A model generated the notes under the pieces. The model worked only from the letters and a program-made list of their open reading frames with translations, searched no databases and was not told the DNA's origin. A program made the translations under genes and the position numbers. Below are positions 34,893 through 45,083 of a stretch of 64,000 bases of DNA, piece after piece. The stretch lies in NCBI RefSeq assembly GCF_003473485.1, contig NC_053046.1:41997832-42061831 (forward strand), given 5' to 3'. Position 1 is the first letter of the stretch; each line of letters opens with the position of its first letter. This stretch comes from Medicago truncatula. Taxonomy: Eukaryota; Streptophyta; Magnoliopsida; Fabales; Fabaceae.

Positions 34893-35835
34893 ATGCCCAT
34901 AAGAATTTCCAATAGACTAATACTGATAAATCACTGGAGAATATTAGGATTTTTTTCAAGTATCATTGGATTCACTTCTTATGCATTCAGCTCTTCTTTC
35001 AACCATCTTTATGGAAAGTGGAACTTCATCAAAATCATTATTTACACATTGGTAAGTTTCAGTATTAGTAGCATGATGTTATTTTTGAAGAAATGGAAAC
35101 TTTCAAGGAGATTCTTACTGAAAGCTCATTTGGGTGTTCTTGTTTTGTTGCTAACATCTTTATACTCTTTTGTATCTGATAAAGATTTGAAGGGAGTATG
35201 ATTTCTTGTGCTGCCTTTGCTTTAATGTCTTTTTGCTTATCAAGACAAATTGATCTTGGTTTTGAAACTGATCTCAATTTCTTCCTTGGAATTCTAACTG
35301 TTCAATTGATGAAGATCAATTTGATGCTATCTATTGTTTCTGCAATATTTTGCTATTCTCTTATGATTCTTCGTTTGAAATTTGATTCTCGGAACGAAAT
35401 TGGAACTTTGAGAACGGAAGCTGATGATATAGCTATATATAGAAATTGATGCTGCAGATAGCAACAGAAATGAATTCCAACAAAATTTGTCTTTAAGAAG
35501 AAGAGTAAACCATGATGATGGGTATAATTGGAAAAAGTATGAAGAGAAAGTAGCAAAAGAAGGGGAAAATCAAAGAAGCTATTATAAATGTACATGGCCT
35601 AATTGTTTTGTGAAGAAAAAGGTTGAGTATAGATGGAGAAATTATTGAGACATTATACAAAGGTACACATAATCATTGTAAGCCAACGTCTTCAATGAAG
35701 AGGAACTCATCATCTGAGTATCTTTATTCACTTTTACCTTCTGAGACTGGCCCTATTGACTTGCTAGATCAATCATTTGGCAGTGAACAATTGGATTCTG
35801 ATGAAGAACCTGTAAAGTCTTCAGTATCAATATGA
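34893..35835 (+). pseudogene. WRP-like: membrane module fused to a degenerate WRKY domain, frameshifted
   Basis: From ATG 34893 the product begins with a membrane module clearly related to that of the divergent EXO70J-like neighbour (SYAFSSSFNHLYGKW, KAHLGVLVLL, MISCAAFALMSFCLSRQ, FFLGILTVQLMKI). About half the positions are identical. A WRKY-type domain follows: [25 protein letters not shown] and YKGTHNHCKP. The zinc ligands (C-x4-C and H-x-H) remain, but the usual WRKYGQK heptapeptide is WKKYEEK (35529-35549). The frame changes near 35199, near 35435 and near 35625, so no single ORF spans the gene. The tail ends at 35835 with an acidic stretch (LDSDEEPVKSS). In soybean, WRKY-related proteins with a Golgi-targeting N-terminal membrane region are known alongside EXO70J. 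This copy is probably a pseudogene. Confidence 0.75.
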
Positions 35836-36106
35836 AATGTTTTGATATTGAAGTTGATTTGGGATTAGAGACATGGTGTGTTAGGAATTTATGATAGTTT
35901 AGTCTGTTTTTGCTGGTTACTTGCCTTAATCTTTATATGCATCATAGATTTGATTGATTAATGAAACTGGATTCAATAGTTCCATTGGTGCTTTTTTGTA
36001 AGTTATAGTGAGATTTTACTAATACAAATGAAGAGATTAAAAAGACTCCCCAAATGGATTTCATATTCTTTGTACTATATACAAATGAAGTTGGAAGCTC
36101 TAGACT

Positions 36107-36321
36107 TCAATCAAATTTACAATTCCTATGAAATTGAAACTTGGGTAGAACTTCCAATTCTAAGTATTTAGCAATATACTTGTTGGTTGCTTCACTTGGA
36201 TGCACACTGTCCCAAAATACATATTTAGAAGCGTCATCACATACAGGTGTGAGTTCATTGCACAATGGAGTTACTTCAAATGTGCCAGTTCCGCAATATC
36301 CTTTGTTTGTTTCCTTGAAAC
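36107..36321 (-). pseudogene. GDSL esterase/lipase, orphan last exon
   Basis: After a good acceptor (TTATTATACAG) the minus strand encodes the C-terminal block of a plant GDSL-type esterase: GFKETNKGYCGTGTFEVTPL, then YVFWDSVHPSEATNKYIAKY, ending KFD at 36107. The Asp and His of the catalytic triad (D..HPSE) are present. Earlier exons with the GDS motif should lie at higher coordinates. The 700 bp up to the transposon at 37072 show none, and the next gene runs the other way. It is most likely a truncated gene fragment. Confidence 0.7.
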
Positions 36322-36550
36322 CTGTATAATAAAAACTCAAAAAAATACAAAATAAATACTATAGGAAACAAATTTTTGGCACACTCATGCAAAAGGAAAA
36401 TATTGAACGACGTTTTCTCAACCTTTTTAATTTGGCAAATGTTAATTTGTGCCCTTAAGGACATATGTTAAGGAACTCATTATAAAAATATATGTATCAA
36501 AAATCGTGCATTTAATTAGAGTATAAGTTAACATGACCCTTTGAGTTTTT

Positions 36551-36618
36551 ATAATTCAAGGCTAATTAACTAGTGAGTGAATTATACCCACTCACCAACT
36601 AATTAGCTTTGAATTATA
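36551..36618. repeat. Perfect-looking hairpin (inverted repeat)
   Basis: The arms ATAATTCAAGGCTAATTAAC and its near complement GCTTTGAATTATA lie either side of a loop of about ten bases; the stem is close to 29 bp with few mismatches. It may be a minimal MITE. Confidence 0.7.
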
Positions 36619-37071
36619 TCATTTATTACTAAACTTGTCCCATATTTATGTCACTTACTTTCAAACTAATCATTACAAGTCAATAAAACCAAGTTGGTCA
36701 GCTTCATTCAAAACCCAATTTTTTTTTTTGAGAGGTGTAAATGTCTTACTTCTACAATTTCAAAAGCCGAAGGAGCAATTGACTTATTTTTTAAAAGATG
36801 GTTCCTTAATTGGCCCCCTCAAAATTTTCAATCGATTTGATCGTAACTCTTGATCAATTTTTTTATATGTAAACCTTAATTGGGTCATATTTTCCAATCA
36901 TTTTTTTTTCATGAATATGAGCAATTTTGGAGGGTTTATTGAGCAATCGTCATTTTAATATGTCATATGGTTTTCCATACTAATAAGGCTCGGTTCACTT
37001 TGAATAGACCCAAGCCCTTACATGTAGGGCACACAACAAGGGACATCGATTGTTTCGTCCCAAAACTTCAT

Positions 37072-38642
37072 GGAGGTTTCTTTTTAGGGCCCCCATATCT
37101 CTTTAGGCCCTCCAAAATTACAAAATTGTCCTTAATAACACTTCCGGTAGATAAATACCTGAGGTTCATTTTTAAAAATTTCGATTTTGTGCTTCTAGTA
37201 GATAACTCCCGAAAGTGCTTTTGTTTAATTTTGATTTTGTTACTCTGGTAGATAACTAGTGTATTTTTAAAATTCCGCTTTTGTTACTCCGGTGGATAAC
37301 TCAATGTGTATGGTGCGCCAATAATAGTAACCGTCACCATCCACATTCACAATCTTGTCATAATAAGGTTTCATAACATTAGGTATCTAATCAATATAAG
37401 GAATATATTGTGTTGGTGTTGGGGTCGGAAAAGGATTAACTACACACACTTTTCTTTTTATGTAATGAAGGTTTTGTCTGGGAAGATTGACTATCTGGAT
37501 ATTGTGCGTCAATGTGCTCCCAAAAGGATGGCTCCTGAGTAGTAGAACTATCATCCAAAGCAGACCTCTTTCTCTTTTGCACACCATTTGTCTTAAGCTT
37601 TTAAACTGACGGAGTCATTGATGTCGTGTCGAGGAATGTCATTTAACGCATTTACTACTTGATATTCAACTTGAAAATGCACATCTGGAAGTTATCTAGC
37701 GGGAATTGAGATCTGCTCCAGTTGCTTACTTCCTCCAGTTTCCAATTCTTTGTTCAGATGTAGGACATATGGCGAGTAAAATATCAACGATTGAGATTAA
37801 CAATGTTTCACCGTTCCTCTTCTTCTCAACCTTATCCTTCATACTTGTTCTCCCTTTCACGTCTCATGCTTGGTCATCTCCACTCTCGTCGTCGTATCAC
37901 CACCATAACTCCGCCGTTTTGCCGCTGCATATTTACGATGCCGATGAATCACTGTTTTAATTCCATTTTGGAATCAGCTGTTCAAGTTCAACTGCATCTG
38001 CCCCTTTCCCAATTTAGGGCTCTCAAGTTATATGGTGACTAATCAATTCAAGGTCTACTAGGAATTCATCAATTCAAGAAATAATGCAGAATTTATTATG
38101 CAATTGTGATGCTCAATGATGCTGATTTTATGCAGAGTTTAGTATGCAATGTAATCAATTCATGAACAAATACACAGTGGCGGCGAATCGAGGGGGAGCA
38201 ATGGGCCTTCACGACGGCTTCCAGGTAACGCGGCAAAAAGAGATGGCGAATCGATGAAGCAAAAGACGTGAAAGGGAGAAAAAGTATGGAGGATACCGTT
38301 GAGAAGAAGAGGAACAGTGAAACATTGTTAATCTCAACGGTTGGTATTTTACTCTCCACATGTCCTACATCTAAACAAAGAATTGGAAATTGGAGGAAGT
38401 AAGCAACTGGAGCAGATCTCAACTCATCTAGCGGAGTAATAAAATCGAAATTTTAAAAAGCACTTCCGATAAATAAGAACAAAATTGAAATTTTTAAAGT
38501 TAACTGCTTGTAGTTATGCACCGAATATATAAAATTTAAATTTAAATTTAAATTTTAAAAATGAACCTCCGCTTACGTTAGTAAGGACAATTTTGTAATT
38601 TTTCAGGCTTAAAGAAATATGAAGGCCTAAAAAGAAACCCTC
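37072..38642. mobile_element. Foldback Mutator-like element with 9-bp target duplication
   Basis: The termini are inverted: GGAGGTTTCTTTTTAGGGCC on the left and GAGGGTTTCTTTTTAGGCCT as the complement of the right end. AAACTTCAT flanks both sides (37063-37071 and 38643-38651), the 9-bp duplication of the Mutator superfamily. The arms are hundreds of bases long. Around 37690-37850 and 38280-38430 they carry the same sequence in opposite sense, so two ORFs starting MRSAPVAYFLQFPILC face each other. Sub-terminal units containing GGTAGATAA repeat at about 50-bp spacing. The centre (37860-38270) is GC-richer and not part of the inverted repeat. No transposase is visible. Confidence 0.85.
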
Positions 38643-38810
38643 AAACTTCATTCATTCCTATTCCTATACACATTCATATCGAAAAAAAATTCAATAATCA
38701 TCACATTCACAATTTCAATTTCCATTTCTCAAATTCTCAATACCCTGTGCACGCGCGCGTTGATTCATCAAATTTTCATTTCTCTGAATCGAAGAAGATT
38801 CTAGAATTCA

Positions 38811-41800
38811 ATGGATCTAGAAGTCGTTGGCCGTCACGCGATGCTGTTCGACGACGACGGCATGGCGGCGTTCGTGAACTCACCGGAAGCTCTTGTTGAT
38901 TGGAATTCTCTTTCAATCGATCGTTACGACGTTCGTCATCTTCTCTCCGGTCCAATTCCACCTCGTCTCAAACGCCGCACTCATCATCCGCCGCAATCTT
39001 CCGCTGAAGCTGACCTTGATCATCAACGTTATCTCGATCTTCCTTCATCTTCTCCGATTCATGAAGAACAACCGCAAGAAGGTAACCTACTAATTCATTC
39101 TTCTAGTATTTTATTTCGTTATTTTCTTTTTGGTTTATTCGTTTTTGGATTCTATTATGGTTGATTTTCGTGAATTGTGTTTTTGAGTTGAGATTAGAAA
39201 GGAAGCTTGATAGATGGATATTGTTTCAAGTTCATTCCAGGCATAAACCGTAGATTTTTTGTTAGAATTGAAGGTTAATTAGGCGTTGTTTGGATAAACA
39301 GTTAATTTGCATCTTATAGTACAAGTGCTTTTAATGATAAGCACTTATGTATAAACTATTTCTAGAGCAAAAGATGAAATGAAGATAGATTGTTTTCATA
39401 TAAGTTATAGCTATCTCTTGGAGAACTTATGAAAATAAGGCGAAAACAACTTATGAACAATGTGATAATAAGCTGTTTTTGTAGGTTCTCGCACACAGAA
39501 ACTTATGCCAGTGGATAAGTTCAAATAAGCCAATCCAAACATGACCTTAGTGGATTAAATGTAGATAGTCTAATTAATAAGAGGGTAGAGGAAGATGTAG
39601 GAAAATTTAGGGTGTGTTTGCTTCAAGGTATAAAAATTACTACATTACTTGTAATGCTGTTCCCAGGAATATTATTTCCAGGAATGACTTCCATTTTCTT
39701 GCTCATGCGTTTGGTTAAACTTTAGATTTCGTGGGAATATTTTTTAAATTTATTTAAAGTAAAACAAATTTTAAAAATAAAAATGCAATTAAATATGACT
39801 GGCAGTGGAGTTGAGTTTCCATTTTCTTACTATAATGCAATTAAATAGTAAGTTGAGTTTTACTCTCATGGAAATGTTTGATTCCCACCTTTTAGCGTAG
39901 GAATAAAAAGTACAAAAATCATGTGTGGTTAAAATTCCTGGGAACAAATTTTCAAAACTTGAAACAAACATGGGGATGTTACATTTCTTATCTCATATTC
40001 CCGAGAATAACATTATAAACCCTGAAACAAACACACCCTTAGGAATCACTTTTAGAAGGTTTTGCTGAAATTTTGGTTTTTGATAGTATTTACCTCGTGA
40101 ATAAGGCATTAAGGTTTGGTTGTTATTGTCATCCTGCTTTATGTGCTGTAGTTGGAATAGATAAATGTTCTGTTATTCGATGAAGGAAGCATGCCCATAT
40201 ATGTCGATTAAATTTAGATTTTGGATGTGAGATTTATCCTCTTTATCATTATACTGATGACTTTTATATGTTTGGAACATATTGTTTTAATGAATCATGA
40301 GTGATTCTCTAATACTTGTTTTCAAAACAAACAAGTAGGCCTGTTGTTCATGGTTCACAAGAAACTGAACCAAACTATGAACTGCACTTGAACCAAACTG
40401 AAAATAACCAAAATTTTGATAAAGTTTATTGAATGGAACTGATGTGTTGAAGATGGTTTGGTAACCACACCCTTATAACAGTTCTGTTTGGTTACTGAAT
40501 CCCTGCTGTGTAACATGTTGCAACACATTAAAATGCAAGCTTCAGGGGTTCCCTGTGTGTGTTGAATAATTTAGTTGGGTTTTGGTACCTTTTTCATATA
40601 CAATTTCAGGTGCCACACACTCTTCTTTTTAACCGATTCAGCCTTGCCAAGTTGCGGTTCAAATCCGAGTCGTACAGCGAGATCCCTGAGTTTCAATTGT
40701 AGGATAGAGAGAGCAATCACTTTCTCGCGTATTTCTCCATCGTCGATTCAGATCTCTAACGAGTTGTGACTCAGTGATTTAAGGTTCAGTTTCGTAGAGA
40801 GATTTTAGAAGGAAGTAAAGCTGGAAAAAATAAAGAAGTATCTTGCATTTGCAATTTCATTTAAGAGTACAAATTCTGGAAGAAAAAAAAAAAACCAGTG
40901 CTTAAATTAAAGTTCAGCAGATTCCTGAACCTCAAAATCAGTTTAGTTTGGCTCTAGTAAATTTAAAATATTTCAGTTCAGTTCATCGAACCTATTCTTT
41001 GGGTTCTGTTTGGTTTTTCATACAAACTGAACCATGACGAGGCCTACAAACGAGCACGAACAAGTCTTTTGAATTGGACTAATTGATATATCTTTCGGTG
41101 CAACTTTGGCTGCTGGCTATTAAGTCGGATTTTTTTTTCTTTTCACGGTGATTTTTTGGACAACTTCCGCCTAAGACGGTGTTTAGTTTTTTTTTTTTTT
41201 TTTTTTTTGTTTTGTACAACAACAATCTCTACATTTGCAGGATGCAATCTAATATGCTACGGTTCATGTGTCAGACTACAAGTAAGGATGTTTTCAACTG
41301 GCTTCCATTTTGTTTTAGTTTATTTGGTGTTAGTGCTACTACTGTTGTAGCTGTATGATATTGTTGCAGTTAAGAATTATATGTGATTCTGATGAAATGT
41401 CACCTTTCCGTGTTTTTTTAGATAATGATTCAGGTGCAGTGAATTCATCAGGCTATCGTGCTGTTGCATTTTCATATGAAAATTCTAGCGTGTCCACCGA
41501 GACAAAGGACAATGATACTGACTCTAGTTTTCGTCCCAACTTTCCAGTACCAGAAAGCTTACTTCATAATCTGGTGAGTAACATCTTTCTTAAAATATAA
41601 TCCGATCATGTGATTTTCATGTTTTAATTGACCCTCTCATTGTTTAACCAATGTGACTAGGTGATAATTGTCTAGGGTACATATGTTATTCTAAGGCTTA
41701 TGATGTCTAAGTTTCAGATGCTTGGAGCTTAAAGAAGTTCTTGTGACTCAAGGTAGCCATTCACAGGCACCTTTTTTCCTTTTGATATCATGAAAAGGGG

Positions 41801-44800
41801 CCGTGCAGGTGGGATTAGGATGGTAGATATTGTTGATTCTATACCTCTTGTGAGAAAATGGGATGAAACATTTCTACATAAAGCTCTATTTCTTGATCTT
41901 TATGATTATTCAAGTATATATGAGGTTGTCCTGTGTTTGTTTAATAAGATCTTCATGTATTCATATATACCGCCTGGCAAGACCCTTTCTAAATTAGTGT
42001 TATGCTAATTTGAATTAAAAATCACATTTATTGACAAAAAACCTTTTTGTTTTTCTTTTCCAGCCTCCAAACGAGAAGCTACATCAGATTATTTCAAGGA
42101 CTGCAATGTTTGTCAGCAAACATGGAAGCCAATCGGAAATTATTCTGAGGGTGAAACAAGGAGATAATCCAACATTTGGGTTCCTGATGCCTGATCATCA
42201 TCTTCATCCGTATTTTAGGTTTCTTGTTGATCATCAAGAACTTCTGAAAGATGACAAAAACGATGCAGGCTCAACTTTGGACAAGAATAGAAGTCAGGAA
42301 CTGGATCAAACAGGAGGTGCATTGTCTTTGCTTGGATCTGTCTATGGAAATGGAGAGGATGAGGATGGTACAACTGAAAATACTAGTGACCTTGAGAGAA
42401 ACGCACATGTGGGAGCTGTTGATGCTGCATCATCAGGGGTAGAGCAAGCACAATCATCTTCAGATGCAGACAAGAAGGATGGAAGCATTTCTAAAAACCA
42501 AATACCTTTGAAAGAAAAAGTTCCTGTTATAAAGCGGAATCAGTCTATCAGTATTGTTAAGACAGCAACTTCAGCTAGAACAAAAACAGGAGTTGCCCCA
42601 GATTCGGGGTCTAATGGTGCAAATAAATCACAAATTTCTGTGCCCAGTACATCTAAGATTGAACTACCTGTTGTTGAACCTCCATCTGACTTAAAGATAA
42701 TTATTGATAAAATAGTTGAGTTCATCTTAAAAAATGGAAGGCAATTTGAGTCTGTTCTTGCTGAACAGGATCGTGCTCATGGAAGGTTCCCATTTCTTCT
42801 GCCTTCTAATCGATATCATACTTACTATCTGAAAGTTCTTCAAACTGCGGAAGAGGTGTGTTTCTCAGAATCATTAAATTTTACCCTTGCAATTCATCTG
42901 TTTGTGTGGTTCAAATTATGCGAAGTGAGAAATTAGTTGCATTTTTACTACGATGTAGAACATGATTCAAGGTCACTATGATTGATGCTTTGCACGCTAC
43001 CCATTCCCTCTTGTTACGTTGGTTATTCTCATATGTCATTATTTTATGTTCATATTATGTGTTAATTAATCTGTGGATGAAATGCATGCTTCTGTATAAT
43101 TCATTCAATACTTCACAAATCACAGTAAATAAAATATTGTCTGGTTACGTAGTACATAGTTTTAACAAATTATGAATATGAATATTCAAAGCAATAATGG
43201 TTATTTTTATTCATCTTTGCTTTATAAAATGTTCCTTCTGGCTGAATCAAATACAATAATTATTTTATTTGGGTTCAAGATGCTTTTTGTGCAATTAGTG
43301 CATCTTAAGAATTTCGTTTTCAAGGTTTGTTAAATTTGATTTTGATTTAATGATCTTTTCAATTGTTTACAGTCTAAGTTACAAGGCAAGGGCTGCCAGA
43401 AGCACACTCCAACGGATCCGTCTATGAGTTCTGACCTACCAAATGACATGGACCGGAAAGAGAAATTCAAGATGACTATTGGCAATTTAAGGAAGGATGG
43501 TCAAGATCCAACTCCCAAAGACAGCCAATCTCAAACTACAGTTAGCATTCATGCGGCGGCAGCCGCAGCTATTCTTCAGGCAGCTACTAGGGGTATTAAA
43601 AGGCCTAATTTAGAAATTTTTAGTAAGGCATCAAGTGGTAATGGTCAAGGCCTTGGAAGTGATGGTGGGAATTTGTACAGCTCTCGGAGTTTGCCGTCAT
43701 CTCAACTGCAGGGTCTTGTTCCACATCGCAATCTGAATGCAGAGGCTGGTGCTTCTGTTCCAGTTGCCAAGGCTATTGCAGAAAAAGTGGCTATTGCAGC
43801 AGCAGGTGAGGCGGACTCCTCTGAAGCACATATGACTAAAGAGCAAAAGCTTAAAGCAGAGAGATTGAAACGAGCAAAGATGTTCGCAGCCATGATAAAA
43901 AGTGGAGCTGGGCCATTTAAAAGTGAACTGCCAAGAGCTTTATCTGTTGAGCCACCGAGCTCTGGGCTTTCAGGTTCAGATGCTGAGATTAGAAATCTTG
44001 CTGGTAAAGAAAGGGAAGGAAGTTCTGTTCCATTCAATACTGATAACTCAGATAAAAGTCACAAGTCTGAGGAAAAGCTTTCTGATGATAATTCAGATAA
44101 AAGTCACAAGTCTGAAGAAAAACTTACTGTTGATAATAATGAAAGGCGATCAAAAAGGAAGTACCGTTCAAGATCCAGTAAACATGAAGAGGAGGATGAT
44201 GAAGAAGAAGAAAATAAAGAAGATACAAGGGATCACAAACGATCCAGAAAAAAGCATCGATCACGTCGATCTTCACACAGAAGTCGGGACAGGGATGCAG
44301 ACAGGGACAGAAACAGGCGGAAGCACAAGAGAAGAGATTCCTCCTCCAACGACAAGTATTCTCATAGGGAGAGTAGGCATGACAGCTCCTCTGAGGAGGT
44401 TGAGCATCGACACTTGAGGCATCAACGTAAATATGAAAGCTCCTCTGATGAAAAACACCGCTCTTCTCGACGTCATCGTGGAGGGAGCAAGTTGTCAGAC
44501 CATGAGCATAGACATTCGCGTAAACGTTATAGTTCCTCTGATGATGAGCATAGACATTCACGTAAACGTTATAGTTCATCTGATGATGAGCATAGACATC
44601 CGCGTAAACATTATAGTTCATCTGATGATGAGCATAGTCACCGGAGCAGAAAGACAAAGCATAAGAGCAGGTCTCATGCTGAAAGAGAGGCAGAGTTGGA
44701 GGAGGGGGAGATAGTGAAATCAGACAAGTCACAAGTAAGCGAGGTTGGGCGGGCTAGCAGGGAGGCTTCTGCTGAATTATTTAAGTCTACAAGGGCACCC

Positions 44801-44878
44801 TCTCAGTCACCTGAAGTAACTAATGTTTCTGATGAGCTTAGAGCCAAAATTAGAGCCATGTTGATGGAAAATTTGTAA
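38811..44878 (+). CDS. SFSWAP-type splicing regulator with two SURP domains and RS region
   Basis: Exons: 38811-39081, 41241-41281, 41370-41573, 42064-42855 and 43373-44878. The phases agree and give 937 aa. The N-terminus (about 1-150: FDDDGMAAFVNSPEALVDW, RYDVRHLL) matches the SWAP N-terminal (DRY_EERY) domain. SURP modules follow at 173-233 (KLHQIISRTAMFVSKHG ... HPYFRFL) and 378-436 (KIVEFILKNGRQFESVL ... YHTYYLKVL). An Ala-rich segment (HAAAAAAILQAATRG) precedes a long Arg/Ser/His-rich region, with in-frame 15- and 14-residue repeats, and a conserved end (ELRAKIRAMLMENL). This is the layout of the suppressor-of-white-apricot alternative-splicing regulators, nuclear proteins that bind splicing factors such as SF1 through SURP. 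Intron 1 (2.2 kb) contains three transposons. The 41-nt exon 2 is supported by phase and by the fit of CNLICYGSCVRLQ. Confidence 0.9.
39282..39546. mobile_element. Tourist-like MITE, TTA target duplication
   Basis: The left end GGCGTTGTTTGGATAA and the complement of the right end GGTCATGTTTGGATTG are terminal inverted repeats flanked by TTA on both sides. The interior has AAGCACTTAT/ATAAGCTGTT motifs of a common legume MITE type. Similar sequence occurs near 55180-55340 in an intron of the MOCS3/CNX5 gene. Confidence 0.7.
39610..40038. mobile_element. Tourist-like MITE, TTA target duplication
   Basis: The ends GGGTGTGTTTGCTTCAAGG and, as complement of the right end, GGGTGTGTTTGTTTCAGGG are flanked by TTA (39607-39609 and 40039-40041). 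This is the PIF/Harbinger signature. Sub-terminal GGGAAT/ATTCC motifs also pair. Confidence 0.85.
40336..41046. mobile_element. hAT-like non-autonomous element
   Basis: The left end TAGGCCTGTTGTTCATGGTT and the complement of the right end TAGGCCTCGTCATGGTTCAG are inverted repeats. The flanks CAAACAAG and CAAACGAG agree in 7 of 8 bases, as for a hAT 8-bp duplication. The arms are rich in AACTGAACC/GGTTCAG motifs. The middle (about 40610-40790) is different, GC-richer sequence of unknown origin. Confidence 0.75.
44504..44653 (+). repeat. In-frame 42-bp tandem repeat in the RS region
   Basis: Three complete 42-bp units and a partial fourth encode EHRHSRKRYSSSDD with small changes. They add Arg/Ser/His and acidic residues to the low-complexity region of the SFSWAP-type protein. 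A separate 15-residue duplication (NSDKSHKSEEKL) is encoded at about 44047-44136. Confidence 0.9.
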
Positions 44879-44880
44879 AA

Positions 44881-45083
44881 GCAAAATTAGGCTCCTAATG
44901 TATTTTTAATCCTCGTTAGATCATAGTTCCACTGTTCCATCAGGCATATATCATTTGGCTTTTATTATTTATTGGTCTGTAGTTAGTTATCTAGTCCTTT
45001 ACTTACCTAACATAGCAATTTGGCTTTTATCATTTGGCTTTTATTATTTATTTGTAGAAGCAAAATTAGGCTCCTAATGTATT
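44881..45083 (+). repeat. Partial duplication in the 3' flank of the SFSWAP-type gene
   Basis: The phrase CAAAATTAGGCTCCTAATGT just after the stop codon recurs at 45061, and TTTGGCTTTTATTATTTAT occurs in both halves. It is a local duplication of about 180 bp in the presumed 3' UTR or just past it. Confidence 0.75.

Noticed and set aside
37706..38422. Facing ORFs starting with the same 16 residues
   Set aside because: They are the two arms of the foldback Mutator-like element, not a divergent gene pair.
41790..42008. 72-codon ORF in SFSWAP intron 3
   Set aside because: Exon 3 joins exon 4 in phase 0 directly and gives a continuous SURP domain; this ORF lies in the intron and has no homology I recognise.
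43702..44732. Long antisense ORFs opposite the last SFSWAP exon
   Set aside because: They are shadows of the repetitive Arg/Ser-rich coding sequence. The plus-strand frame has the family motifs and correct splice phase.
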